A stretch of DNA of 64,000 nucleotides from Favolaschia claudopus (GCA_037176885.1 JAWWNJ010000189.1:248001-312000), one strand, 5' to 3'. Numbered from the stretch's first letter, positions 1 to 11,250 are shown. The notes: generated by a model from the letters alone, not told the origin. Program-made: numbers and translations.

Positions 1-42
1 GACCTTCCTGCGTAATCCTTGTTGGTAGTTTACGCAGAGCCC

Positions 43-192
43 GGAGCTCTTTCCTAATCCGTAATTCCAATGACAGTTTTGACGTCTGATTGATTTTCGT
101 GATGATGGATTGGATGTGGGGACTTAGGAAGTGTTCCGATCACCCTCAAAATCAATCAAACGCCAAAACCTGTCAGATTAGGAAGTAGCTCC
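43..192. repeat. 150-bp imperfect inverted-repeat element (MITE-like)
   Basis: The left end reads GGAGCTCTTTCCTAATC and the right end is its imperfect reverse complement (GATTAGGAAGTAGCTCC). Pairing continues inward through TGATTGATTTT on the left and AAAATCAATCA on the right. The arms face each other across a short centre, as in a small foldback element. No clear target duplication is visible, so the exact ends are approximate. Confidence 0.5.
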
Positions 193-488
193 GATATATC
201 TAATCTCGCCCTCTCGGATTGCGGAGGAACGTCTGGGTATCCGAGACTAAGCGCTTCAGCATTCCCTGGTGCCACTTAAAGCCGTGTGAGCCAGCGAAAA
301 AATACAAGTAGCTCGGCAAAGAAAAGGATTTGTCTGTAAGTGCAATAATATGATGCTTGGTACTGGATTGAGTGTGAATGAATCATCTTCTGGCACCCCT
401 GGCATGCCTCTTGTCAATGGTCAGAACTGCAGCACTAGTACACCAGACACACAGAATTCGGCGCCTTGAAGGGTGGGAATTACCTACC

Positions 489-590
489 TAAAAAGGAAAT
501 TAAGGCCTCTAAGGTCTTAAGGCTTATTAAGGGTTAAGGCTTAATGAGCCTTAAGGGTCGGCCAGACCCAATCTTAAGTCTTAAGGGCGA
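489..590. repeat. cluster of TTAAGG / CCTTAA words
   Basis: About ten occurrences of TTAAGG, CTTAAGG or their complement fall within roughly 100 bp. Such clusters resemble subterminal repeats of hAT-like elements, but no flanking inverted termini or target duplication could be found, so the identity is open. Confidence 0.4.
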
Positions 591-968
591 ACACTGGCGA
601 TCTCACCTGTCGAGCAGCGAAAAGAGGATGAGTTACGCCGCTTTCTAGTGGTGTGCTTTGCACCATCCCTAGCTACGTCGGAAACGGTGGAATCTCCCAA
701 TCAGGCCGGCGGTTCTGCAACTGCTATCCTTATTACGGCAAAAGTCAAAGCGGTGAGGAGTAGATTGGAAACTTACCAGTCCGGTGCTCGTCCCTTCCGA
801 GAGGCACCTGTTACTGTAATATTAATGACTGTAATTTGAAGACCTTTAATTTCTAGAAGCTGCCTTATGGTTGCCTTGAAACTATACTTTCGCGTTCATG
901 TATCTTTCAAATTCAAACTCGATATCCGGTACAACTTCAGGTTTTTCTAGAGGGGATTGGGCACCTAC

Positions 969-2206
969 ACACCCATATTTCCTCCCCAAAAAATTTTCTC
1001 TTCCTTCCAAAACATACGAACATGGAGGGTTGATTTTTCATCGTGCAGATCCTGCTACTGCTGCTCCACCTCTCGGAGCTGCCTTCGCATGGACTACAAA
1101 AAGAAAAAGTGGGGGGCTGTAGGGGATGTATAGGGAGTGTGTACCCTAGAGTCTATGCATAGCATAGACTCAGAGGCTGCTGGAGCATTAGCTCTATAGC
1201 GCCAGGGATACACTCAACATACCCTGCAGGCCAGACGGGAGCAATACAGGCTGGCCTGAATAGCTACAGGTTGCCGCCTTGAGGGAGGCCTGGAGCGCGG
1301 CTAGGGTGATACTGCGAATGCAGTACAGAGTCTATGATTAGAGGCTATGCCTCCATAGCTCTGCTAGTCCCCCCAGCGTGCATACCCCGAGTCAGGGACT
1401 CATAGCTGGCGCAGCGTTAGCACAGCCTAGCGCCTGGGATGCACACTAGCTCACACTGCAGGCTAGATGAGAGCAATCGAGGCTGGCCCAAGGATCTTTG
1501 TGGAGCACAGATCTGGAGCTTAGCCAGGGTGCACTGCAGGTGCAGTCCAGAGTCTATGGATGAGGTTCATCCTACTGTAGCTCTGCTAGTCCGCCCTGGC
1601 TACCAGCTGGCGATAGGCATCTGGACTTCATTGCAGATGCCATTGCGGCAGCCAATAATGCAAAGCATCACTGCCGCATTCTCCAATAAAGCTGGCCAAC
1701 TTTTTTTTCTTCCCTCCTCCTTGATGGAATCTCTTCATCCTAGGGATGCAGAATTTGGGGGGCCATTGTGATGCTATCCTGGGATGAGCATACTCAATTT
1801 CTGCTTCATAGCAGGCACCAACCGTTTGGGGGGCACTGTGACGGGTCTATATAATATTTACTTACTTAAACGCTTGTTACCTTATATTCTGCATGTAGAT
1901 ATTACATAATCTAATCTTGCTTGACCTGAACTACTATGTACGGTTAAGAGGGATCTCAACGAGCGGCGGCGCTACCGCCGAAGGCTAACCACCCAGGACC
2001 CGATGCTTGCCTGAACATGCGTATAACTGTTCCATGGCCCCGGTGCTGCGGGGGCTCCTGTCCAGGATCACACGACCCCTAGTCGATGGGTTACAACGGC
2101 TGACGAGACACGACTAACAACCGCCAGCGCCCAGAGCGCTGGCTCTCTTCTCTCTATTCTTGTTCCTTCCCATTCCCAAGAAGCCGCCGAACCGACTCGC
2201 ATCACA
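969..2206 (+). mobile_element. LTR retrotransposon 3' end, copy A (internal tail plus LTR)
   Basis: This 1,238-bp segment is repeated with only a couple of substitutions and no indel at 13211-14448. It ends with a 370-bp LTR that starts TGTGACGGG and ends CGCATCACA, so TGTGA/TCACA form the terminal inverted repeat. Directly before the LTR is a G-rich polypurine tract (TTTGGGGGGCAC), which makes this the 3' end of an element on the plus strand. The internal part has no recognisable ORF and is rich in short palindromes, for example around 1150-1180. The 5' boundary at 969 is where similarity with the second copy begins; no 5' LTR is attached. Diverged relatives lie at 44880-45760 (inverted) and 47862-48995. 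Confidence 0.8.
1837..2206 (+). repeat. 370-bp LTR, copy A
   Basis: It begins TGTGACGGG and ends CATCACA, with a TG...CA consensus and 5-bp terminal inverted repeat. It contains a TATATAA box about 13 bp in. The sequence immediately after it (TGGAGCCCACCGCGAGG from 2208) resembles a tRNA primer-binding site beginning TGG. This LTR may therefore also have served as a 5' LTR of a now lost element, but that is inference. Confidence 0.75.
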
Positions 2207-2251
2207 ATGGAGCCCACCGCGAGGGCTTCCGGGACCGGGAAAGACTTTGAG

Positions 2252-2306
2252 GCTTCACTCAGCGCTGCGAGCCATCTAGGCTCGGGGAGCTGCTAACGAG
2301 TGAAGC
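2252..2306 (+). other. stem-loop with AGCGC/GCTGC core
   Basis: The outer stem GCTTCACTC pairs with GAGTGAAGC over nine uninterrupted base pairs. Inside it AGCGCTG faces GAGCTGCT. It is followed about 60 bp later by ATTGGGGGGC, and a second stem (CCTTCTAGCT / AGCTAGAAGG) lies between. Confidence 0.6.
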
Positions 2307-2902
2307 ACTCAAGGTATACACCTTCTAGCTTGATTTTGGACTGGACTGCTGGACTGGAGCTAGAAGGATTGGGGGGCGCGAGCACGCCCGACGCGATGAG
2401 CTGGCACATCGGTATTCTCGGAGGAATGGCAGTCACTGGGTGACTCCTCTCTTCCTCCTCTTCATACTCTATCTACTGCCTAGCTGCGCTCACGCGCAAG
2501 CGCGGTAATTTTACGGCTCGTTTGGCGTTGACGCGAGCGCCGCCAACTACGTCAACGGGCGTGACGCAGCACGATGCCGACGGTCTCACGCCCTGACGTG
2601 ATGACCTTCTTTCTCCTTCCACCACCATCGTCAACGAGCGCCGCCTTAGGCTTGGCTGCTGGTGGTGTTCTCCCTGAAGACCTTCCACTAGGATGTCGTT
2701 CTGCCGCCGTCTTCTCTCTTCAAGACACTCCTGGGATGAAGATCTTCGCGACGCAGCGCGCTTCACCATTTCTCCGGTTTTATTCCTCTTGAAGAGTTCG
2801 ATAACGGGGGGCCGGCCCTCCTCTCTGTTCACCAAGACCTTCGTTTATGCACGCCAAGCCTTAGTGCAACGAATCAAGGGCGGAATCGCTTGCGTACACC
2901 TG

Positions 2903-2942
2903 AGTAGCACCGAGCGCTGTTTTTACGGCTGCTGGTGATACT
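2903..2942 (+). other. stem-loop with AGCGC/GCTGC core
   Basis: AGTAGCACC at the 5' side pairs with GGTGATACT at the 3' side with one mismatch, enclosing GAGCGCTG and GGCTGCT. It is the first-unit counterpart of the hairpin at 3635-3669. Confidence 0.55.
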
Positions 2943-3425
2943 CTGCTTGTCGATTCCGTGAACGGGGGGCAGGAAGTTAGAGCGTTGGGATGTTGCAAGG
3001 ATTTCGAGGTGGACGGATGTTTAGTGAGCATTAAATTGGATGTCGCCATTCCTGTCGCTCTCAAAATGGAATGAACGCTGGTTAAAATGCGAATTGGATG
3101 ACGTCCGAGGAAGCGCTGACGCGTTGCCGTCTAGCTGCAGGCCTCCGACGCTCGTATGTACCCACCAACTCATCTTTGTCGACGATCCATCCGTCAAATT
3201 CAAGACCTCTTACTTATGGTACAAGACTGCTGGCTCGCGATAACTACACCATTTGCCGGTTGGTTGTGGGCTGGGTTTGACATATCTATTTACTCGTTAG
3301 ACATCCTTCCCGCGCGTGCCACCAGCTACGCCAACCAGTGTGACGTAGCTACGACGCCGACGGTCTCACGCTGTGACGTGGCGACCTTCCTGCTTTCTTC
3401 TACCACCCTCTCCGACGCTGGCGAT

Positions 3426-3464
3426 GACCACCAAGCGCTGCCTCAGGCTCAGCTGCTGGTGGTC
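3426..3464 (+). other. stem-loop with AGCGC/GCTGC core
   Basis: GACCACC pairs with GGTGGTC, and AGCGCTG lies opposite CAGCTGCT. The inner helix around CCTCAGG differs from the first-unit version (CCTTAGG near 2643-2651). Confidence 0.55.
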
Positions 3465-3634
3465 TCCATCTTGAAGTGCTTCACCAAACCCCCGAAGCAT
3501 TCAAGAACTCTCTTCTGGTGGCCGGAGATTCTTCGCGCTGTGCGCTGTAACTCTTCCGGCCGTCTTCTTTGGAAGATTTCGATAACGGGGGGCCGGTTTC
3601 CCCCTTCTATTTCACCTGCGAGCGTATAAGCCGA

Positions 3635-3669
3635 AGACACCGAGCGCTGCTTAGCGGCTGCTGGTGTCT
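3635..3669 (+). other. stem-loop with AGCGC/GCTGC core
   Basis: AGACACC pairs perfectly with GGTGTCT around GAGCGCTG / CGGCTGCT. It is followed after about 20 bp by ATTGGGGGGC. Confidence 0.6.
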
Positions 3670-3841
3670 GGTGCACCTGGAGATACAGGATTGGGGGGCT
3701 AGAGAATCAATGGGCTGTCGAGTTTGGAAGGATATCAGGTTGAAGGAAAATGGAGTGAGCATTCATATGGGCGTCATCGCTCGCCCTTCCTGTCCCCTTC
3801 AAATGTGGAATGAGAACTCGCTGAAACGCGAATCCATTGAA

Positions 3842-3888
3842 GTTTGAGGAAGCGCTGATGCTTCGGCATCTAGCTGCATACCTCAAAT
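3842..3888 (+). other. stem-loop with UUCG-type inner hairpin
   Basis: The outer stem is GTTTGAGG / CCTCAAAT (one G-T wobble). Next come AGCGCT and AGCTGC, and an inner helix GATGC-TTCG-GCATC that would be a UUCG tetraloop in RNA. The sister hairpin near 3105-3155 has the same plan with inner stem GACG/CGTC, so both strands of the inner helix changed together. Confidence 0.6.
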
Positions 3889-6722
3889 GTTCATATCGAC
3901 GACTTCGACACGTTGTTTAGGGAGCTCCTCGCCTTCCTTCCATCAATCCAGAATCATTCTTCAGCAGCGACTGCGGTATTCTGCGTCAACACTTCCATTC
4001 ACGCACTCTGCTTTGCGAGCGGAAGCCCTTGCTCTTGTGTCCTTCCTCGCAGCAATGAATTACGCTCTCGAATCCGCAATGTCGGCGAGGATTCGAGTCC
4101 GACAGCTCCCGTTGATCAACGCGACCTCTGCATGCAGATGGGTTCTCTGGTTTTCTTAGCTCAATGCTTCCACGCTTGGGCTCGGAGAGCTATCTTCGAC
4201 ACTTTCGCGTAGAGATCAAGAACATTCGCGCAGCGCCGCGTGTGGCGAATTAACGCGCTGGCGCATGATTGGAAACGGCGAGCGCCGTTCGCGGCTGCTG
4301 CTAGATTCCGACTCACCTTCGTCATCAAGACTTCTGCTTGTGACAAAGACGTGCAATCATAACGCTGTGCGCATGTTTTGGCAAACCCGTCGAACGACGA
4401 CAGGCTCGTTGCGACCTTTTACCTGTTGAGCGGAGGAACGGGGGGCTAGTCTCCCCCTCCTATTCCTTCCCCTTTCAAGACCTTACACTTTTCTGGGAAC
4501 TTGACGACGAATCTTTGCACCGCGCCCTATCCCATTCGCCGATTGATTGGGGCTGGTCTCTTCTACCTTCAAAGCCTCTCTCGATGGGCGCAAATTCGGC
4601 AAATTCTCTATGCGGAACATACGTTTGGATCTGGGGTTCATCATCTATTCTTATTGCGCGGCTCTGTGTGTCGCACTGCAAACGTAGACATTGAGCGCTG
4701 TTCGCGGCTGCTGGTGTTTAAGGTTTGAGCTCTTCGCGTTGAGCGGATTACTTGGGAGGAGGTTTAGGCTTGAGGAATATCGCTGGAACAAATTGTCGAC
4801 GTGACTCTCGGAAGGGTGTCGACTGTGGGTCTACAGATCGTGATGAAGAGATATCGGGAGGCTCAGAAAGCGTAATATGGTCCGAGGAAGCGCCGCCTAG
4901 CGGCTGCATGCCTCTTGTACGTTGGGGGGCAGCTCCTGTGAAGCTGTCGTTAGCACACCCTCTGCAGACGCACACCCGCACCACGCACCTCAATTGAGAT
5001 CATTGAATCATCTCTCAGATCCCTTCCTCACAATCCTCCGCCCAAACACATCACATTCTCGTCATTGAGTAGTCGTACATTCAGCGCCGAGCGCCGTGGG
5101 ACGGCTGCTGGTAGAAGGATTTAGTGTGGACGAGATTTCAATGAGGCGAGCGACGCTGCCTTTCCAGTCGACGACGCACCTTGGCGTTTTGCCAAACTGC
5201 TGAGGCTATGGGAACATTTCTTGCTAGGCGGTATGTACTGTCTCACAGGCTTCACTGACCCACCTTGACACTCGTCCACATGATGGGATTGAGATTCGGG
5301 TGCGGTTTGAGCGCCGTCAGACACGGCCGTCTGGGGAGAGACTTGATTCCCCACGATCGACGACGCACTGCTGTTGGCACTGCTGAGATTGGAGGAATCT
5401 GAGCGTTGATTGTTGAAGTGGATTGGGATGGCTTCGCACAGGAGGACGAGGAAGCGCGGACCCTTTGCCGTTCCGCTGTAGGCCTCTGTCTTTCGAATAT
5501 ACGTGTTTGGGGGGAGCCAAAATGTACCGATAGATTTTGCTACCTACGAACACTTGGTGTACACGTCGAATCGCTTCAAACTACCGTTAGCAAAGTCGCC
5601 GGGGAAGGGGGCGACATACCTCGCTCCCCGTCGTTACTCATATTCCTCTGCCAACCAAAACGGGGTGCTTGAATGAATGCCCAAGTCTTGTGCAACGAAT
5701 TCCTCTCCAAGACGACACTGGGGGGCTGCGCAAATGACATGGCATATGGCGGTCGTGGATGGGGGGCATATAATCCACGAAAACGAATCGGTATTTCTGG
5801 GGATACGTTCAGATTCTCGTGATTGGACAAGAGTTGGTGTGAGAGCGATGATACGCAACGAGGAATTCGTCTTCGAGAGCAAGCGCGGCGTCGCTGCTGC
5901 TGCTCCCGGAGGCGGTGGATACTCATATTCCCATGCCTTCTCGTTCCACTCCACTAAATTTCCCTGGTTTCACAAGACGTGTCCAGGTTAGGGGGCATCG
6001 TGCGACGCGGATCACCTGCGAGAAACCGTGAGCTTGGCTACATGACGCGACGAGCGAGACGTACGCCCGATGGAAGAATTGCTGGGGAGGCGGCGATCTC
6101 CCTGAAAGTTCTGCCTTCGAGAGCGAGCGCGGCGTCGCTGCTGCTGCTCTCAAGAATAGTCCTCGTGAGCTAACTCTGCGTTAAAATCTGAATGCAGGGG
6201 CGTACCTTGAGCTCTCGCCTTCTCGCGCGATCCTTCGTCCTCAATTTCCCGACCACTGTGGCGCGTCTATCAATCACGTCATCCCGTTTCATGCAGAACT
6301 CTTGCTAGTGGTCCCAGCTTGGGAATTTTAGCTCAGGTGGCGGTCTCGCAGATGGGGGGCATGGAAACGACGTAGAATTGAATTGTACCGATTTCGAGGC
6401 ACGTATCCACGGAGTGATAGCGTAGGGAAACGAGAGCAGCTTGCCTCCACTCACATTGTCGTGAACCCCCTGTGCCTTGTCCCCGGATGTGAGCTTTCAT
6501 TCCCGAGCGTTCTCTCCGGTCCACCCGCCACCTTCACCCGTTTGATCCGTCAACTGAGAGGCAGCGAGAGTGAATCGGTCGCGTCGATGAATCCGAGACG
6601 GGACGGACAGTGGAAGGCGGTGTGGCGTGTTGCTTGAAGCTGTAACGTTGCCGGACCTATTCCTTCTCTGCTTTCAGCGCTGGCAGACCCCTGGTGAAAC
6701 AGCGATCTGCCTCAGCTGCGTC

Positions 6723-8000
6723 TGCGGAAAGGAGGGATTGAAAGAAATTATACGACACACCTTCGTTGGGAGTTGGTGTACCGACGTCCTACCCGTCCCA
6801 TTTGCTTTGAGCAGGTAGAGAAATCAAGCGAATCGAACGAGGCCTCGTAGAATTGTCCTCAGCTTCATGCTGTCGACTCCGCGCTCGTGGTCTGCAACCG
6901 CGCTGGGGGGGCTTGAAAAGTAATGCTGCTGGGTTACGACGCGAGTTGAGGAAGTTGATGGATGGTGAAAGTCTGGGGGATTTTCTCAAAGTCACAGCGC
7001 ATAAACTCGAAGCGACGTTAGCAAAGGAGGAAAATTGGAACGAAGCAAACAACTTACCTCAATTCGCCCTCTGGCATTCCCCTCCTAGCAATCCTCCGTA
7101 TCATTGATCTGCTTTCTGCGCTGGCAAATCTTCGTGAGACCTCGTCTCCAGGGAATCTTCTCCTGGCGCGTGAGCGGAACGGCGAAGATTGAAACGAGCA
7201 ACACGCACTTTTTGTTCAATGCTTCGTTCGGTCAGAGAAGGAGACAGCCACATAGGTGTGGGTGTGGGGAACGCACGGCGGTGACAAACTTGAACCGCCG
7301 GCGCCCAGGGCGTGGGGCGATGGGATGCGTGAGGATGAACCCAAAACAGAGACGCCCAGACGAGGGCAACCCAAGCGCCCGCGGCTAACCCACAAGAGAA
7401 GGCGGCTCCCAAATTATAAAGTGGCTTGAATTTCTCAATTTTCTTTGAGGCTGAGAGTAAGACCACGCTCGTGAATCTCGCACATCGCACGAACTACGGT
7501 AAGCGAGAACTGGCAGAGAGTGGATAGCGCTTGAAAGTGAAGTAGACTGAGAGTTCAACCTCGATCGATCTGTGCATATCAGATTGTCTGAAAAAGTGTC
7601 ACCGTCAGTCGCCGTGGAATTGATTCGGCCGAGAAGTAGATGAGTTGATATAGTCACGGAGATGAGAAGACAGCCAAGAGTCGTCAAGGTACAGTGGCCG
7701 TTGAAAATGGGTTGAGGCCAATGAGCTGCGGTGGCGTTGTGCCTTGAACTGAACATTCATTCCGCGAGACGCAGCAAGGTGAAATGAAGTTTTCCAGTTG
7801 TGACATAGGGTTCTTGTGAGCATATAGTTGTCGAGCCCAATGGCCTAAGTCGCACAAACGCTGGGGACGTGACGTCTATGAAGGTGATTATTAATTTGTC
7901 AACCGGTTGGGTATCGCCGTTGGATGAGGATGAAGTCGCCAGCGTACGTGAATGGCGAACATTATCAGATGCCTGTTCGATGATGAAAACGCTGAATATC
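6723..8000. other. no supportable gene; tail of the hairpin/G-run region
   Basis: Only open frames without recognisable domains occur on both strands. One further G-run (seven or more G) lies near 6904. From about 7500 the plus strand becomes purine-rich. Confidence 0.4.
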
Positions 8001-9908
8001 AAAAGTAAGCCCAATTCGTAACGTGTGTGTTCGTTGAAGGGCGAGTGAGGAATCCGGTAGAGAACGCATTCAGCGAAGGAGTTGAATTTTTTACAAATCT
8101 TCAGTTCGAACGACAGCGGTAAGTATTCGCTTCAAGTGAGTCAACAATCATGAAAACCTGGATTGGAGTGCTGATAGAGATTTTGCGAATTTTGGTTCGA
8201 GGTGGGTAATATCCGACGTGACATAATAAATATTCAACACGGGGACAATTTTGGCATGTGAAGTTGCGAATGGGTAGCACGGCGTTGTGTTGGTATCTGC
8301 AGCTGAATGGAGGCTCAAGCGCAGATTATAACAGCAGGAGGTGCTGGAGTTGACGTTGGGAAGAGAGCATAGAGCGTGCGCTAGAAAGTGGAGACTGTGG
8401 AGTTGAAATCCGCGGATACTGCTGACAACAGAACATAAAATGGTATCCAAACGAATTTGGAATAATGTGCTTCAATTGCTGGCTATCGAAAGGCATGCGC
8501 CCGTGCTGGGCTTGAATGGAGCCTAAGGGAAAAGAATTTGAGAAGTCAAGGTATTCGAGATCTTGAATCAGGTGTTGCCGATGTGCAGCATAAAACAGAG
8601 AGCTTAGATGCGAAGAGAACGTAGAGGGATTGTCGCTTGTAGAAGTAGGCAACCAAATCCAATTCGCGGTGTCACCGTGTGAGATGACGTTTCGCGTGTA
8701 TTGAATGGAATTCGAAGGAGATGAGGAGTCAGAATGCGCAGCATACGCTAGCGAACGACTGGATAAATAAACGGTGAAGTCGCACGCCACGTTCGAAGCC
8801 GGGTACAAAAAGAGGGATCAGGATTGGCAGGTGGTTGGTTGAATGAAGATTAGGCCGCTACTGTAAGGAACACTATCGCCGATGAAGCTTTGAAGAGCCG
8901 TGGAGTTGATGGTTACGTCGTCAGTAGTTATTGCCCAAGTAGACATCCGGAAATGAGGGTGGTTGAAGCATGAACAAGGAGCTCGTAAGAGTTGCAATTT
9001 AAAATGCTCGGTAGCAATCCCCAGTTTGCGGAATACACTGTAGATCAGAAAATCGAATCATTAACAATGAATCTTGAGCGATGATGTTGAAAGGTATTAG
9101 AAGGGGGGTATATCCCCACTACGTGGCATGCAGAACGAATCTTGAACGCGAGATACTTGACTGGTGAATGGTGAAAATATGGTCTTGAATTTCGCGTCAT
9201 GGGAGTTTTGAACGTCAAGCCGAATCGCGAGCCCAAGACTTGATTCGATAACTCACTAGTGCATTCGAACTTGGAAAATAGAAATGCCAGTTGAATGTGG
9301 AGTGCGCGCGTCGATTCTTGAACATTGAAAATAATCTGCGAGAAAGGCTGTTGCCCTTGTATGGGAGGTCGGGATTCGTCACTGTGAAGACTGAAAAATA
9401 TGAAAGCGCGGATGCAGTTGGGGTAAGATTGAATCGTGAATGCGGACTCAGGGCTTGTAAGCCACATGAGTGTGAGAGCGAGATGAATGTAAACGCGCAG
9501 ATGCCGCTTGAACTGTTGGAATCGAACATGTCCAGAGATACTTGAACGTGGGCCGGATAAAAGATTACAGAAGTGGCCAACATGATTTGTCGACATGATG
9601 GTAGTCTTGTGGCTGGGGAACATAGTGAAATTCGAAGCTGAAGGCCTGAGATATCGAATCCGGCATTTATGGGTGAAAGGAAGAGTGCAGGGCATGAGTA
9701 CCAGGTGTGCATAAGGTTGGAATGTGAGCGCAACGAGTGAAATACTTGATCCATGGAGCATGAAGCGTATTACAAGAAGGTGATTACAAAAGAGTTGCGC
9801 GAAAACGCAGAGATCAGCGCATGTAAACACGGGAATGGGCGAGTTCGGCAGTCGTAAATGTCAGTGGGGAGATTGAATTCGTAGAGATACAGGAGTCCGG
9901 CAAATTTG
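8001..9908. repeat. purine-skewed degenerate repeat tract
   Basis: The plus strand is strongly enriched in G and A, with recurring words such as CTTGAA, TTGAATG, GAATCG and GAACG. These resemble decayed versions of the minisatellite that follows. A 261-codon open frame on the minus strand (9045-9830) reflects this strand bias and has no recognisable domain. The most economical reading is an old, diverged tandem repeat field. Confidence 0.4.
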
Positions 9909-10600
9909 AACGTCAGCTTCCATGCTAGCCGCGCGGGAATGCAGGAATTGGCGGACTGTGGACGTCAGCTTGACTGCTGGAGCCACGTTAACCCAGGAGT
10001 TCTCAAGTCTTGAGCGTCGGCTTAAAGGCTGGACTCCGGGATGCGTGCGTCGTGAACGTCAGCGTTGGCGCTGGAACCACGGGAATGCAGGAATCGGGGA
10101 ATTGGGAACGATAGCTTGAACGCTGGACCCACGATAACGCAGGAGTTCGGAAGTCTTGAACATCAGCTTGAATGCTGGACCCACAACAACGCAGGAATTC
10201 GGAAGTCTTGAAAGGCTGGACCGGTAGGGATGCGGGAATTCGTGAATCGTGAACATCAGCGTTAGTGCTGGACCCACAGGAGTGCAGGAATTCGGAAATC
10301 GTGAACGCCAGCTTGAATGCTGGACTTCGTGAACGTCAGCTGAAATGCTAGACCGATGCGGGAATTTGGAAGTTTAGAACTTCAGCTTGAACGCTGGACC
10401 CACAGATATGCGGGAATTCGTGAATCGTGAACGTCAGCTTGAATGCTGGACCCACGAAAACGCAGGAATTCGGAAGTCTTGAGCATCAGCCTAAGGGCTG
10501 GACCACAGCAAATGAGGGAATTCGGGAATCGTGAACGTCAGCTTGAATGCAGGATCCACGAAAACGCAGGAATCCGAAGTCTACATTTTTAGCTGGAAGA
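9909..10600 (+). repeat. minisatellite, about 52-bp unit, about 14 degenerate copies
   Basis: The unit runs GAACGTCAGCTTGAATGCTG, then GACCCACG, an A/G-rich patch, GCAGGAATTCGG and AAGTCTT or AATCGT. Copies start near 9909, 9963, 10013, 10055, 10107, 10159, 10252, 10304, 10332, 10378, 10430, 10482 and 10533. Some are shortened to about 28-46 bp. Each unit has a small CAGC...GCTG stem whose next base pair varies, as in CAGCC/GGCTG and CAGCG/CGCTG. Confidence 0.75.
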
Positions 10601-11250
10601 TTGGACCCGCGTAGATGCAGGTATTCGTAGGTTTGATCGTCAGACGGGAATTCGTGAACGGGAATGTGAACGTGAACACGGGATTGCTTGAGCCGTGAGT
10701 GAGACGGCTTAGGGAGAGCTGATACCAGGTCATGTGGCGTCAAGTGATGTCAGGGAGTCGGCAGAGGAGGGTTACGTTGAGCAGTCGAATCCCAGAGAGT
10801 ACGGCTAGGGGCTGGGTAGTTGGTGGGTCGAGGCGCCATAGGTTAGGAGAGTGGAACGTGAGGGATATGTGAAGCGTAGCTCGTCATATTAAATCAATCA
10901 GAAATGGCCGGAGCCGAAGGGATCGAAATATAGAGAACAGTCGTAGCCACAAGGCGAGGAGGGTGGTCGACAGGAGCAAAGATAGGAGCAGCAGAATCGG
11001 TGGCATGCTCGGAAAGCACTCGGGCGGCACAGGTAATCCAGTGGCGAGCTCGGGGAGGCCGGTTGTGGTTGTAGGTGGAAAAGGTCTGCTGTCGAAAGCA
11101 GTAGAGCTCCACTACTGAGTGGGAAAGGGGGTCGTCAAGACAGGACTAACGTGGGATGGTGTTCTATGTTGTTGGGTCATAAGTGAGAAGCAAAGAGAAG
11201 CAAAGCGTCGTGAAGTCGGAATGTTCGTGAGTCCAGAGAGCTAGCAGGAA
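10601..11250. other. no gene seen
   Basis: Transition from the minisatellite to ordinary-composition DNA. I see no recognisable coding region, inverted repeat or other element here. Confidence 0.4.

Larger units (their letters stand above)
1..968. other. intergenic block with short repeats, no gene
   Basis: No coding region can be supported here; the longest open frames lack recognisable domains. The stretch contains a short inverted-repeat element near its start and a cluster of TTAAGG words (both listed separately). The rest is unremarkable AT/GC-balanced sequence leading into the retrotransposon copy at 969. Confidence 0.5.
2440..3900 (+). repeat. diverged tandem duplication, about 0.75-0.85 kb per unit
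   Basis: Blocks in 2520-2700 recur in 3300-3480: both contain CGACGGTCTCACGC followed by a TGACGTG, then a pyrimidine tract, an AGCGC stem-loop and GATAACGGGGGGCCGG. Blocks around 3040-3120 (ATTCCTGTCGCTCTCAAAATG) match 3780-3860. The two units have diverged substantially, yet their hairpin stems remain paired, which is what makes the duplication informative. Confidence 0.6.
2252..6722 (+). repeat. array of co-varying stem-loops with AGCGC / GCTGC core
   Basis: At least a dozen hairpins recur through this region. Each has an outer stem of variable sequence, a nearly constant AGCGC on the 5' side opposite GCTGC(T/A) on the 3' side, and an inner stem of variable sequence. The outer stems change on both sides together: AGACACC/GGTGTCT, GACCACC/GGTGGTC, GTTTGAGG/CCTCAAAT, GCTTCACTC/GAGTGAAGC. 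A G-run (GGGGGGC, often in ATTGGGGGGC or AACGGGGGGC) recurs after many of them, at about 2368, 2805, 2961, 3586, 3692, 4437, 4922, 5718 and 6352. No protein-coding gene can be supported in the array. It may be the non-coding body of an unknown element or a source of structured RNA. Confidence 0.6.

Noticed and set aside
1439..1771. 110-codon frame, present identically at 13681-14013
   Set aside because: It is conserved only because the whole 1,238-bp non-coding repeat is conserved. The sequence is full of palindromes, and the diverged copy at 45 kb does not keep the frame.
2208..2225. definite 5' LTR with primer-binding site at copy A
   Set aside because: TGGAGCCCACC resembles a tRNA-complementary site, but no gag/pol follows and copy B lacks it, so I left it as a remark only.
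5991..6003. telomere-like TTAGGG word
   Set aside because: Single occurrence (GGTTAGGGGGC) within the recurring G-run motif, no tandem array.
9045..9830. 261-codon open frame on the minus strand
   Set aside because: It lies in the purine-skewed tract, where stops are rare on the complementary strand. It has no recognisable domain, intron pattern or related frame elsewhere.
9909..10600. CRISPR-like array
   Set aside because: The units are head-to-tail degenerate repeats without unique spacers, and the genome is fungal.
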